Source of the DNA: Bombyx mori
Lineage: Eukaryota; Arthropoda; Insecta; Lepidoptera; Bombycidae
Direction of reading: 5' to 3'
DNA: 64,000 nt
NCBI RefSeq assembly: GCF_030269925.1
Contig: NC_085133.1
Location: forward strand, 5,290,001-5,354,000
A model generated the notes under the pieces. That model was not told the origin of the DNA. It ran no database searches and saw nothing but the letters and a program-made list of their open reading frames with translations. How positions within the stretch are numbered: position 1 is the first letter of the stretch; the number at the start of each line of letters is the position of its first letter. The position numbers and the translations under genes were made by a program. Positions 35,099-46,897 of the stretch are shown in pieces.

Positions 35099-35180
35099 CT
35101 CTAGGTGGATAACGCTATTAAAGTTGGCATTTCTATGGGCTTCTATAAGCAGTTAACACCAGCTACGCTGTTAGTCTAGC
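35099..35180 (+). repeat. Bm1-type SINE tail, highly decayed
   Basis: 'ctaggtggataacgctatta' and 'tctatgggcttctataagca' retain the order of the family tail. Confidence 0.45.
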
Positions 35181-35776
35181 GTATAAGGCTATAAGAATGT
35201 TCAGAAAATATGAAAATACGTTTTTAGAAATTAAACATAGCAACAGTTAGCAACAGTCAGATTGTGCTTCCAGAGCAAAATTAAATTTCTTTATGAAATC
35301 TGAAAACTAAAGACTTGCAAGGCCTGGATTTGTAAATGTTCCTGTTCGATAATTTTTTTTGAGCCGGAACATTGTCGGCCGTTGAAGCATTATTGAGGTT
35401 AAAGACTCGCGACCTAGCAGTACATGACCTAGAATGCCTGGCTTAGTAATTCCTAGTCTGGGACTCTGGTTCGATGTGTTTTGAAAACTAAAATTGTATT
35501 TGCTTGCTAAATAAATACAAAATTTAGCAGCAGTACACGAAGCTTTGAATTGAACAGTTTTCGTATCGTAAAACTACTTTATAAACAAGTTTTGAAGTAC
35601 GAGTATGTCTCTTGTAGTCGCGGCAAAATGGTAATGTTTTGCAACTTTTTGTGAAGTATTGATGCTTGGTAATACTATTATTCCATTTTTCTACTGATGG
35701 GTAAAGTATTTGGATCTTGTCAATACTCTTTAGTTCACTAATGGTTCTTGCGCACAAATACATTTTTATTTTGCGT

Positions 35777-36312
35777 TACCGCCCTGCCTATTTTGGCTGT
35801 GAAGCATAATGAGTTCTAGTTTGAAGGCGGGGCAGCAGTCACGTCCTTACGGATCCATCAGATCCAATAACTCTTGCATTAGACGCCTTTAGCTCTAACA
35901 CTAGGAGCAGGCAACTCGACAAAGAGTTCAACGTACAACCTAACCTAAACATCAGCCCGCTGAGTTTCTCGCCGGGTCTTCTCAGCGGGTCGCGATTCCG
36001 ATCCGGCAGTAGATTCATTCCCGAAGCAGCTACTCTAGAGTTGTTAGGTGTCCTTTGGAGGCGCTCGGATAACTGTTAGCAAATCCCACCCCTCCTGGCT
36101 GAGCCCTTGTTCGGCCAGCCGTCCTGTGAAACGGGAAAAGCATCCGGGCCACCAGTAATCCTTCAATCATAAAGAAAAACGATGTACGAGACTTAGAACT
36201 CGTGTCTCAAGATGAGTGACCGCATTTGCGTTGTTGATGTCCATGGGCTCCGGTTACTTTTAACACTCAGTGAGCCGTGAACTCATTCAACTGTCTAAGC
36301 AAAGTAAAAAAA
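35777..36312 (+). repeat. Bm1-type SINE split by a family B2 insertion
   Basis: 35777-35841 is the SINE middle ('ccgccctgcctattttggct'). 35842-36178 is a family B2 copy with A-rich end (compare 10705-11169). 36180-36312 resumes the SINE ('gagacttagaactcgtgtct' to an A-run). The B2 copy therefore inserted into an existing SINE. Confidence 0.8.
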
Positions 36313-36711
36313 ATCAACAGAGAAGATACATTTATTAATAAATTTGTAACGAATCATTTTCGTGGAGTTTCTTCAAACTTTTATTCCTATTGGGGGAATA
36401 AATGTGTCATCTTTTGTACTACTGTAAATATTAAAATAATGCATGGGAAGGCAAGTCCATATAAACCCCGGATACTTGGCAAGCTCCGAAGAAGCGAACG
36501 GACGTGGGCGGCCTCTGATGTCTCATTTTTCCTGTTATTCCGCACGTTGTATACATAAAATAGGAAAAAGTAGGGTAGTGTATACTTAAATTGAAATTAA
36601 TGGCGAAATATAACGTGAACGTACAAAAAGTGAGTTGTAATAATAAAAATACAAAGATGACCTAAATTTTGTTATAAAGCAAATCATAATGAAATTAAGG
36701 CTTATCTAGTA

Positions 36712-36969
36712 CTAGCTGTACCCGTCCGTTTGCTTCGCTGGGCATTTAAAATTAACATTATTATTTCTCATCCCCACAAAGATTCTCATCATTAACACCC
36801 CCGCAACTAGTGTAGGGAGTCCAACACTCATATAAATATCAGCCTATCCATTAAGTACCTACATGTATTTTCTACATGGATACCAAGTTTCAAGTTAATC
36901 GGATGCATGGTTCAGTAGTTATAACGGAACATCCGTATAAACCACTGTAGATTTATATATTAGTATAGA
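36712..36969 (-). mobile_element. Helitron-like non-autonomous element, minus strand
   Basis: On the minus strand it starts TCTATACTAATATAT after an A, carries 'gaaccatgcatccgattaac' and ends GACGGGTACAGCTAG before a T. Confidence 0.7.
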
Positions 36970-37965
36970 TTGTTATTATTACATGTCTGTCAATTCAAAA
37001 TTTCTTTCAGGATTTTCAGTATAAACATATTTGTCCTATTTGATGTAAGTTAAATTAATTCTTCTTTGGATGTACAAAACTAAGTCGAAATTCGTGTTTA
37101 GCCAAACAAGTTTAGTGTATAGTTCATGAACTTCAAAGCTACTTCATATTTTAATGCTAGCTCCTGTATATAATTATCCCTATCAATTAACAAATTGTAA
37201 GCCCAAGATGTGTGAAGATACATTGAAGCACATAATGATTATATCATTAGCGACGCTAAAAACTTTGCATAAAATAAACAACCCGTATCACAACGAAATT
37301 ACTGCTATACAGAATAATCTACATGCTAATGCTGCGCTTACGGAGATTTGAGTCCGCGATACCATGTCTATCTTTATGACTATTGTACAAAAGTTACAAG
37401 AATGCTCCGGCCTCTTCCAGCTACTACTACCAAATTATTACAGCAAATTACTATTGGCAGGGCTTCTTAATTTTTCTTGGTGTATTTAATGAAAGTTGAA
37501 GGTAAAAATCGGGTTCTGTCCTTTCCCTTCCTCAAAAATTAGTAAAAAAACGAACTGTAGTCCAATAATTCTTTACGGAATATTCTTAGGCGGAATTGGA
37601 TCAAACAACACCAAACTTTAACCAACAATGTACTTTTGCTGCAATAATGTATCAAAGTTTCATTATTTAAAAAAAGAAACACAGAGTTACAAGTTTATAC
37701 CTATACCTACTAAATTACGGAAAACATGATCGTTGCCTTAAAATTCTACATGGCAATCGGCGCGGGCAAGGACGATTTAAAGAACTGGTTTCGCTGAATT
37801 ATTACCAACAGGAATGATTTTGTTTTAATAATATGCAATAATTGCTAATGTGCTGTTCGATTTCAATGATTTCATAGTGGTGCAATTTGGTTTCTTGCTG
37901 AAGATCAAAACTGTGCGTGTACAGTGCCAACCTATATCTGAAATAATTAAAAGAAGAACGGCATG
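36970..37965. other. Stretch without a supported feature
   Basis: AT-rich. The frame at 37154-37351 is unsupported. Confidence 0.5.
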
Positions 37966-38160
37966 AAGTCGTCGTAGCCTAATGGATAAGACGTCTGGTG
38001 CACTTGTGTTGAGTGATGCAACGGTGTTCGAATCCGATGCGGATACCAACCAATTTTTTTAATGAAATACGTACTCAACAAATGTTCACGATTGACTTCC
38101 ACAATTAAGGAATAACATCGTGTAATAGAAATGAAAGCACGCAAAATTAAAGTTTAAAAA
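37966..38160 (+). repeat. Bm1-type SINE, 5' half with tRNA-like head
   Basis: 'tcgtcgtagcctaatggata' (A box) and 'aacggtgttcgaatccgatg' (B box), then 'cacgattgacttccacaatt'. The 3' tail is absent. It is the best-preserved Pol III-type head in the window, but it is SINE-borne, not a functional tRNA gene. Confidence 0.8.
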
Positions 38161-39428
38161 AATCATCTTCAAAACTCAAAGGTATTGAAATAACGTCATT
38201 CCCACTTTTTAAAGAGGAACATTATTATTTCTCGCCAGAAATAGGAGTTAAGGTGGCCTCAATCCGAACGGACTTATTGTTATGAGAAAAAACAAAGATA
38301 TATTACCGCGGATAGATGGTACTAAAGGTCGTAGCGGCGATTCGCGACCGCCTGGGCTTTCTGCGTTTTCGTATGTTATGATTAATATCCGAACAGATTG
38401 TTGTCGTTACGATCTGACCTAAAAAACGTATTAAACGGAGGCCAATGGACATTTCATTCCTGTACAATGTACAACCTAATAAATACAGCGAACCTAACGT
38501 AAAAAACGAACAATAAATTAACATTGTTTATGTAATAACTCAAGCTGCTTTTAGGGTTTCAATTTCGAGTTTTCGTAGTTTTAACCATGTCTACTACTCA
38601 TGGAACCCAAAGAAAATGTTTTTATTTATGTTCAGAAACACTGATGCTTCCGATTTTAAATTAAAATTGATTTTTCCTTGTTAAAACGATTTTTTTTCCA
38701 TTTTTCCTTGTTAAAAGGAAAAACGTATTATGCATTGGTCTGCGTGTACTAACATGTCATTTTGCATCGCGAATGACTGACTGCTCGGACCGTGTCTTGA
38801 ATATTAATCGTCGGTTACGCCACAGATGGGAAGTTTCGTGACGGTACCGCACTCAGAATTACCATAACTAAGCTAACGTCGTAACGATATAGTAAACATA
38901 GAATCATAATGCAACTACGTGCTTAGAATAGTATCACTAACATTACATGCTGGTTGTGTAGAAGGAACTCATTTTTCATGTCAAACCAGGGTGCTTCAAT
39001 AAATTTTGCAGATGTTTATTCGTATTTGAGAATTCTGAATATAAACAAAAGTGCGATGACACGATATTTTGATAGAGCTTTAGCATTTACATATACCTAC
39101 AGACAAAATATATTTTTAGTCCGATTTGATTATATGTATTGTACAGGTAAGTTGGTTTAAAATTTCCACGATTATTTTGCTTGGTATCATGAGAGTCCAA
39201 TAATGTCTGTCATAATTTTCATTCTAGCTTTGTCGCACTGCAGCAACGCTCTCTGCAGTAGGTATACGCTAGAACTAGAAATACTTTTATTTATCAAGTT
39301 AGTCATTTAAAAGTGGTACTTTCAATTTTATCTTGTAGAAAAAACATCGCGTTTTTAATTCATGAAGAAAAAGTGTCATTAGCCATTCAGGCGATTTCTA
39401 TCATTATTGATACTGAATATGTCTAAAT
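38161..39428. other. Stretch without a supported feature
   Basis: AT-rich, with short frames of biased composition only. The last eight bases (39421-39428) are the left target duplication of the next element. Confidence 0.5.
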
Positions 39429-39684
39429 CAGCGGCTGCCAAACTTATTTTGTCTACTACCCACTTTGAGAATAAATTATTATTTAGCGCCCCCCTTTTTT
39501 TAACCTACTTAAAAACTACTATACCGAGAACTCAGTCGGTGTCTCAGAGTCCTCCTAAATGAAATTACAAATCGCTTACCAAGCCTCTACACAACACCCC
39601 CTTTTTTTTCTGGGTCTCTTACCGCCCCCCTTTAGGCTGGCAGCGCCCACAAGGGAGCGTTATCGCCCACTTTGAGAAAGGCTG
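39429..39684. mobile_element. hAT-type MITE, 256 bp, with 8-bp target duplication
   Basis: GTCTAAAT flanks both sides (39421-39428, 39685-39692). It fits the hAT target form nTnnnnAn. The ends start CAGC and end GCTG with loose inverted similarity ('cagcggctgccaaact' / 'cagcctttctcaaagt'). Two C-runs (…gcgcccccc…) lie inside. No coding. Confidence 0.75.
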
Positions 39685-39828
39685 GTCTAAATAAAAGATT
39701 ACATCAAACAGATGCAGCAACGTAAACTTCTAATATAATTAAAGATTTTCATAAGAAAAAACCTTATACTGGTAGAATGGAGTTGTTCATATTGCACGTT
39801 GTTGTGTTATAACGAGACATTGGCGTAA

Positions 39829-39975
39829 AATGATGACCCACTTTAGCTAGCAGGGTGTGTAACCCGTGGCGTAACGGACGCTCATTCGCCCCAATTAAAT
39901 TGCCCGCTAAATAAACGTTTTGTCACTACGGATTATCTAATTAGACTACACTAGCTAAAGTCGGGTCATTGTAAT
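39829..39975. repeat. Small inverted-repeat element, about 147 bp
   Basis: 'gacccactttagctag' near the left end and 'ctagctaaagtcgggtc' near the right are inverted matches with one indel. This fits a short MITE; the target duplication was not resolved. Confidence 0.5.
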
Positions 39976-41499
39976 CGTCGATCAAACAAACTATGTATGT
40001 GTGTCATTGCCAAGTACAGTCATTCACTCGACGTTCAGCCTTCGAGAGGTTATATAATATTTCAGATATTATACAATTGCGTTTTGCAAGTAGATAACAT
40101 TTCAAACTAATCAAAAGAAAGACAATACGGTTTAATACATATCAAAATTAGTATTTTTTGACACGTAGCATTATTTTTTTAATTTCTTTTTACTATTGAT
40201 CTGCGATGATCAAAACAATACTTTGGTCTTTGAATAATAGTGCGGTACTAATTTTCGTAAGTATCATTTTTGTAGTTAAAACTTATAAATGTTTATGTAG
40301 ATTTACATATTTGCGTTTAAGTAAGATTTTGTAGAAAATAAATGTAAGTAAACGTTCAAAGTTATTTACATATATACCTAGCTCATCTTAAACTTTTTAA
40401 ATATGGCAAATTATTTTTCAAGAACTAATTTTCTGTTTTTGCTCTTCATGTCTCAAAACAATATTTTAGTTGGTACAAGACTTTTAGAATTTGGATTTTG
40501 TTGTGTGATATTTGGTAAACGACCGGCCTTTAATTTGGAGTTCAGTGGGGTCGAAATTCATAAGACACCTCAACCTGAATATTTAAATGTCACAAGATAT
40601 CGCAGTCTCAATCTAATTGAAATAAAAGCTATACCGTTCTTTATGTCTATTGTAGAAGCAGTAAAATATGAATAGAACAAGTAAATGATGGAATGACGGG
40701 AAAACAACGTATTTATAATAATACATGCTAAGGTGTGGTTTAATGTAATTACACATTTTTTAATATAGAAAGTGTAACACTGGATTTAATGCTAAAGTTT
40801 TTATTATGAAACAGCAACCCAGAAACCTATTTAAAAACAAGGCAATCTGAAATAAATGCTGATGTAAGCATGTGTACCAGTATAACATGCGCTTGAGATA
40901 CGGGTGGGCTATTTTCAGTGTGCCTAAAAATGGATTACATTGTAATCAATGGTTTTCTTTGACCGATTTTCACGGGAATAGCTGTTTGATTCAGACTTGT
41001 TTGGTTATATTATATTGAAACAGCCAATACATTTTTTTAAATTAAAATCGCCTACAGTATTGTGGACTCATTGCGAATCTTATTTGTATTTTGAAGGAAA
41101 AATCAAGATAATGATCAAGGTCATTGTGGAACAAATAATATTCTATAATGATGTTTCCGCTTTAACTCTTTCCTAAATTTCATATTGAATATGTAGCGAT
41201 AGTTATGATAGAACATAAGATATTTAACACATATATAAGATTACATATATACAAGTACCGACCAACAACATTTGGACCGTCGGGTTATCGAGCAATCTCA
41301 CCCGCTGGGTGGTGGCCTCCCTTTATCGTTTTCTTAAAAAAAAATATCTTCGAAATCACTTGGGATTGAACCAATAATAAATTACATATTTCAAGCCTAT
41401 AACAAATCCAAGAGAAAGATTGCATGAGGTGACCCATATACATAGCTTTCAAACACTAAAGATCGCCGAACTTACTAATCTGATCGCCGAACTTCACTG
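39976..41499. other. Stretch without a supported feature
   Basis: The 90-codon plus frame at 40403-40675 begins with a hydrophobic run, but has no recognisable domain or splice context. Confidence 0.45.
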
Positions 41500-41765
41500 G
41501 TGGTAGGACCTCTTGTGAGTCCGCGCGGGTAGGTACCACCACCCTGCCTATCTCTTCCGTGAAGCAGTAATGCGTTTCGGTCTGAAGGGTAGGGCAGCCG
41601 TTGTAACTATACTGAGATCTTAGAACTTATATCTCAAGGTAGGTGGCGCATTTTCGTTGTAGATTGTCTATGGGCTCCAGTAACCACTTAACACCAAGTG
41701 GGCTGTGAGCTCGTCCACCCATAACCTAAGAACCCATAACCATCACACTAAGAAAAAATAAAATA
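41500..41765 (+). repeat. Bm1-type SINE, 3' portion
   Basis: Well preserved from 'ggtggtaggacctcttgtga' to 'gctcgtccacccataaccta', then an A-rich end with a short local duplication of 'aacc(t)aagaacccat'. Confidence 0.9.
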
Positions 41766-42164
41766 AAAAATCTATCTCCAAATTCCTTAAGAAAATTTGG
41801 TAGGGAACTACCACCGTTCATGTCCTTTTTATCTGTCGTTTCAACAAATAAAAATATATAATACCATATATACCGCATGAAGTCATGAGATAATAATCAA
41901 ATGATTTTCATTCAATTTCAACTCAAGTTGAAATGAAAATATTGATAATAAGATTATAAGGGTTAAATCAATTTCCACAAGGTGGGAGGCAAGTAGTGCC
42001 CGTGTTAACAAAAGCGAAATATACCGGATATTAATGTTATTACACTCAAGCGCCGGATCTGCATCATCTGAGGTGATGAACGTTTGTCTGTCTGGTCGCG
42101 TGTCCGTATGTCTGCGGCCTTCTGGATGTGATAAATTAGTAATGGCCCTATATTAAACAAAACT

Positions 42165-42400
42165 GTATGAGTTGGCTCTTTTCAGAGGTCTTTTTTGCCA
42201 CGTACCATCCGGCTATGGAATGAGCTCCCCTCCACGGTGTTTCCAGAGCGCTATGACATGAACGAGGCTTGTGGAGAGTATTAAGCGGTAGGCAGCAGCT
42301 TGGCTCTGCCCCTGGCATTGCTGAAGTCCATGGGCGACGGTAACCACTCACCATCAGGTGGGCCGTATGCTCGTCTGCCTACAAGGGCAATAAAAAAAAA
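42165..42400 (+). mobile_element. LINE 3' tail family C
   Basis: End of ORF2 ('gccacgtaccatccggctat', [14 protein letters not shown]) and 3' UTR, ending 'gggcaataaaaaaaaa' directly against a Jockey fragment on the opposite strand. Confidence 0.85.
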
Positions 42401-42401
42401 G

Positions 42402-42760
42402 TATCATGGCGTTTCAGTCGTTTGATGTAACTAACTTCTGTCAACGCATTAGCTAGGGTATTTGGGTGGTTTTCCAGCCGAGTTCTGTACTTAGTCCCTG
42501 TTAACCTTATCTCTTCCTTAACGGTTCTCATGTTCATGGCTTCACGGATCTCAGTGTTTGTCACAAACCATGGTACGTTTGCTACGGTTCTTAAGATGCC
42601 ATTCTGCATTCTTTGTATGATGTTTAAACTGGAGTCGCATGCACTTCCCCACAGTTGCAATCCATACGTCCATATTGGCTTCAGGATCATTTTATAAATT
42701 AGGAGCTTATTATCTTCTCTCCTATAAACTTAAACTATTATTTGTAATGGTGTGAAAAAA
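42402..42760 (-). mobile_element. Jockey-clade LINE reverse-transcriptase C-terminal fragment
   Basis: The minus frame is open for about 100 codons and reads KPIWTYGLQLWGSACDSS, NIIQRMQNGILRTVANVPWF, RTVKEEIRLTGTKYRTRLEN, the signature end of Jockey ORF2 (thumb region after the reverse transcriptase). The frame is intact here, but the copy is cut on both sides. Confidence 0.85.
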
Positions 42761-42904
42761 TATCGTACGCCTACCACAATTTTACAAGCAAACGTTCCTA
42801 CTGCGACATTGTGATTGTAACGCACGTAGGAGTAGCTTCATAAAAACAAGATTTATGACCATTGAAGCGGTGCTAGGGCGTACAGTAAGCAAACAGGGTG
42901 GGTT

Positions 42905-42943
42905 TCGCCATGCTGTCTATTTCTATCGTGAAATAGTAAGCCA
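42905..42943 (+). repeat. Bm1-type SINE scrap next to a fold-back element
   Basis: 'tttctatcgtgaaatagtaa' aligns with the family middle; 'ttgaaggg' after the fold-back element (43393 on) may be its continuation. Confidence 0.45.
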
Positions 42944-42946
42944 TTT

Positions 42947-43392
42947 TAATACGCTTTTATTAGTTTTGGTATACTTATTAAGGACCGATAACAATCCAAT
43001 ATTAAAAAAAAATTAAAAAATCTATATTTAACTAAATAATGAAAAATAAATAATAGTTTAAAAAAACTAACAAAATACGCGTTTAAAATCCAACTTAAAA
43101 ATAGAAAATAAATTTATAACATTTGAATTAAAAATAGTTTAAGAAAAAATGATTTTATTGTAAAAAAGCACGTGGTGCATGGTATCAGTAGTTATAAATA
43201 TTTTATGAACAGATTATATGAGTAGAAGGGTTATTTAGATAATATGTTGAAAAGCACCCCACGCTGTTTACAATAAAATAATTTTTTCTTACACTATTTT
43301 TTATTCAAATTTATTAAAATTTATTTTCTATTTTAGTTGGGTTTTCTATTAAAGCGTATTTTGTTAGTTTTTTTTAATTATTATATTTTAAT
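42947..43392 (+). mobile_element. Fold-back (long inverted repeat) element, copy 1
   Basis: Starts TAATACGCTTTTATTAG. Two AT-rich arms (left with 'aaaatacgcgtttaaaatcc', right with 'aaagcgtattttgttagttt') surround a core 'gcgtggtgcatggtatcagt … aaagcaccccacgctgttta'. Possible 7-bp duplication TTTTAAT on both sides. Other copies at 48321 and 51926. Confidence 0.7.
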
Positions 43393-44275
43393 TTGAAGGG
43401 AGAGATGTTATGCAATACAATTATGATTTCCGCCTCGTGTCGCATGGTGGGTGCAGGTAGGTTATAGTCAATGAAAATGTCATGATTGCATATATATTTT
43501 CTTGAAGGCGTCAAATTAAACAAGAGAAAAAAAAATCGAATTCGTGAATTGATCGATTTTGGGAAATCAACTAGTGTTTCGTATTAATATAACATATTTG
43601 TAAATGCGATAGGTATGCTGCCGGTTACCGGACACCTGCTATTGATAACCAATACCTATGGGAGGCAACACGATCCGGTGCGCTCAAGGCGACCCCGCTT
43701 GACGTACCATGTCCACTGCGTAACTGCGCGGTGCACGTATTGATGTCGACTTTGACAAGTCCTTGATAAATAAGTTAGGACGTTTTGCACAAACTGTCCA
43801 TAGTAAGCCACGGCACCGTACTACCATACTGTCCTTCTGTTTTGAAAGAGTGAGACAGAGTGTTTGAAGATCTGCGTGGGACAAGGTAGATCTCAATGTG
43901 AATGTTAATATTTACACTATTCTGTCTATTAGCCCTGGTAACCCAATTAATGTTATTTAGGCGGCAAGCACATTTTTTCATATAGAACAATGAAAAATAA
44001 GATACTTTTGGGTGCGAAAGAAATAGATTGCAAATAAATATTTGTTGTTTTCATGTATACATTATATTATATCATGAAAGTTTGAAGTTTATTAGTGCAG
44101 AAATGAAATTAGTCTCATTTTAAGTAGCAAGTACTTATGAGAAGCTTTTTTGCCACTAATCAATCGGATCAACAGATCTGTCAAAAACTTGATCCTTACC
44201 CTTAAATCAAAGTAATCGAAAAATACTCACACGTTGTACTCAATACCGTCTTTACCATAAGGGCACACGGGGCCC
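43393..44275. other. Stretch without a supported feature
   Basis: A GC-richer part at 43610-43870 has 70-codon overlapping minus frames (43684-43990) that I do not recognise. Confidence 0.4.
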
Positions 44276-44489
44276 GTGCCCAGGGCCCCCATTCTCAGGG
44301 GGCCCCTAAGGACTGACAATTTCTCTCACACATTTATTCGGTTTCCGTTATCGTGATCGTAACCAAAAAACCAGCAGCAGTCTAATATCATTAATGACAT
44401 ATATCATACCGTATTTGACCTATAATAAATGGTCATACTCAGTAAAAAAAGTTTTTATAATTCGCATTTTTTACTTTCCAAAAGGGCCT

Positions 44490-44715
44490 TACATAGCACG
44501 AAGAGAGGACGGTCGATGGGGCAGAAAGATCCTGGAGTGGCGACCACGTACTGGCAAGCGCAGTGTGGGACGGCCACCTACTAGATGGACCGACGACCTA
44601 GTAAAAAGCGCTGGGTCTCGTTGGATGCAGGTGGAAATGGACCGGTCACACTGGAAATCTATTGGAGAGGCCTATGTTCAGCAGTGGACGGCGATAGGCT
44701 GAAATGATGATGATG
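44490..44715 (+). mobile_element. RTE-clade LINE 3' end with 10-bp target duplication
   Basis: The plus frame reads IARREDGRWGRKILEWRPRT, RSVGRPPTRWTDDLVK and EAYVQQWTAIG before TGA, the usual C-terminus of insect RTE-type ORF2. It ends in an ATGATG microsatellite rather than poly-A. AAAAGGGCCT stands on both sides (44480-44489, 44716-44725). The 226-bp insert splits an older GC-rich repeat ('gggcccccattctcaggggg'). Confidence 0.85.
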
Positions 44716-45059
44716 AAAAGGGCCTCAAATTCTTGTGTGCCCAAGGGCCCCAGCCTAATTTAAGACGTCCCTGGTTGTACTTGTTTTTTTTGTATTCATT
44801 ACCGTCAAAACGAGACGTAAAATCTTGATGAAGACATTAGTAGGTCAAATACTCAGTTGTAACAAACTATTTATCCAATTGTCGATTTGTTTCCTTGAAC
44901 CGTAGGTACCTACTCGTGTGCAAAATTGTACGAATCACTGTTACGCGTAGGTGTCTAATAGACCTTTTTTGTAAATTTAAGATTTATGGAGTTGAGTGCC
45001 TGGAGAAACTAATATAACATTTCATTATCTATCTATTATCTTCTTTATCTATCTATCTA

Positions 45060-45346
45060 TCTATATAAAAATGAATTGCTGTTCGTTAGTCTCGCTAAAA
45101 CTCGAGAACGGCTGGACCGATTTGGCTAATTTTGTTCTTGAATTATTTGTGGAAGTCCAGAGAAGGTTTAAAAGGTTAGATAAATATGAAAATGCTCGGA
45201 ATTAAATAAGAATAACAATAAAAAACAAAATTGACGTGTCCCCCGTCGGACGGATTCCTTTTGTTTGTTTTAAGTTTATATTATGCCAAAAGTTTAGGTC
45301 TTTTATTTATCGATTGAGGCACTACGAAGTCTGCCGGGTCAGCTAG
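45060..45346 (+). mobile_element. Helitron-like non-autonomous element
   Basis: Begins TCTATATAAAAATGAATTGC after an A, contains 'gaacggctggaccgatttgg', and ends GCCGGGTCAGCTAG before a T. The left flank is an ATCT microsatellite (45028-45060). Confidence 0.8.
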
Positions 45347-45754
45347 TGTTTAATATAAATCTACAAAAAGCGCTCCTGAACATTATAAAGGGAACAGCTT
45401 CGAGCTATATTAACCTTGACATCATTGCACCGTATTAAGTGGTTTGACATAATATTTAAGAAAATCAAATTGACCATTGTTTAAAATTGGTACACATTGC
45501 CCATGTTACAAGCCCGTCGGGTTTGTACCGAAATCTTACTTATTTTGGGCGCGAATTATTCGTTGCGTTTTAAAGGTCAGGACAGTCGTTATTATGCAAT
45601 TTTGTGTCATGTCATGGAGAGCGGTATATCCTAGGTCTATTATTGTCTTAATTCAAATGAAATTTATTACAACTCACTTATTAATTCATATTTGTTGAAC
45701 ATCGTATTGTCAACCATTAACTATGCGCTAAGACACGTACTTTCTTTAAATTAG

Positions 45755-45890
45755 GTTTGAGAAGAGTGCTGAGCCGTAAGGTGCGGCTTAGCTATGCCTT
45801 TGGCATTGCTGACGACCATGAGTGGCATTAATCACTCATCAACGGATTGGCCGTATGCTCGTCTGCCTATAAAGACAATGAGAAAACTAA
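45755..45890 (+). repeat. LINE 3' tail family C, decayed
   Basis: 'gcggcttagctatgcctttg' and 'ccgtatgctcgtctgcctat' keep family order. Confidence 0.7.
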
Positions 45891-46636
45891 CAAGGCTGTG
45901 AGCTGTAGTTCGCCTACCGATCCTAACTAATCAAAAAACATTATAATATGTACATGTTTTTGTTTCTAAACTTAAAACCCAATCATGAAATTTGCATATA
46001 ACTCAATAGTGTTTAAAAATTAATTTATCGGTGAGAAAAAAAACATGACAATGCATTTGAGAAGAAAGCGCGCCAACGCGGCTGTTCCGTGAGTATTGTC
46101 GGCGCGCCCTAGAAAAGTAACAAGGGCATGATTTGAGATTCAATTGGAACCTTTTTGTACCTTTTAATTAGTTTAACGGACCCCAGACCTTTCACTGTTC
46201 GGATTTTCAATTATTAATATATAGGCTATCTCTATACATATGATATTATATTTAATTTTAAGTAGATTCATTATGTTTAAAAAAATGATGTCCGTTTAAA
46301 ACATTTTTCAAAATAAAAATTGCAATAGAAACAGGAAAGCTATCTGACTGTATTTGTTATTAAGTTCAATAATAATTTTAAAAAATCTTTATTCGATAAT
46401 ATGCCATAGTAATCAAGAATTTTGTTACAGTTAAATGCATAACAAATGCGGTCAAAGACCCCACAATAGCATTTAATCTGCATGTAATTTTTGCGTGACT
46501 CCATCAGTTACGAGAAAAAGATCTGGTTGTCGTGTCTAGTTTGAATGCAGCATATCATTGGTCATAGAGATGCATTGTACGTGACTTCGAAGTGCGATGT
46601 TATCCGGCTGTTATCCGGTTGTATGTTTCTTTCTGG
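45891..46636. other. Stretch without a supported feature
   Basis: AT-rich. A small GC-richer spot near 46070-46110 ('gcgcgccaacgcggctgttc') contains no gene I can support. Confidence 0.5.
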
Positions 46637-46897
46637 ATATCGTCGCTGTCAAACCAAAATCTGCTATGTGCAAAAACTCTATTTTGAATTAACGAGTAAA
46701 AACATTTTCGTATAAAATTTTATATTTAGGTGAATTTTTAAGAACTATATCAAATGAAAGCTATAGATAAATATTAAAGCTATAGACACATAACATTTTT
46801 TTTATACGGTAGATAGGGCTGTGAACTATACGAAAAGATCAAAAAGAAAAATCTCAAAAATTGCACATAGCAGATTTTGGTTTGAAAACGACGATAT
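46637..46897. mobile_element. MITE with about 36-bp inverted ends
   Basis: Left 'aaaccaaaatctgctatgtg' (46651-46670) and right 'cacatagcagattttggttt' (46864-46883) are perfect inverted matches. Looser matching extends to 'atatcgtcg' / 'cgacgatat'. 261 bp, no coding. Confidence 0.7.

Noticed and set aside
37966..38060. tRNA gene candidate (A- and B-box-like motifs)
   Set aside because: No cloverleaf with proper acceptor and anticodon stems could be drawn. The block continues into the Bm1-type SINE body, and similar heads lie at 28052 and 27152, so it is SINE-borne.
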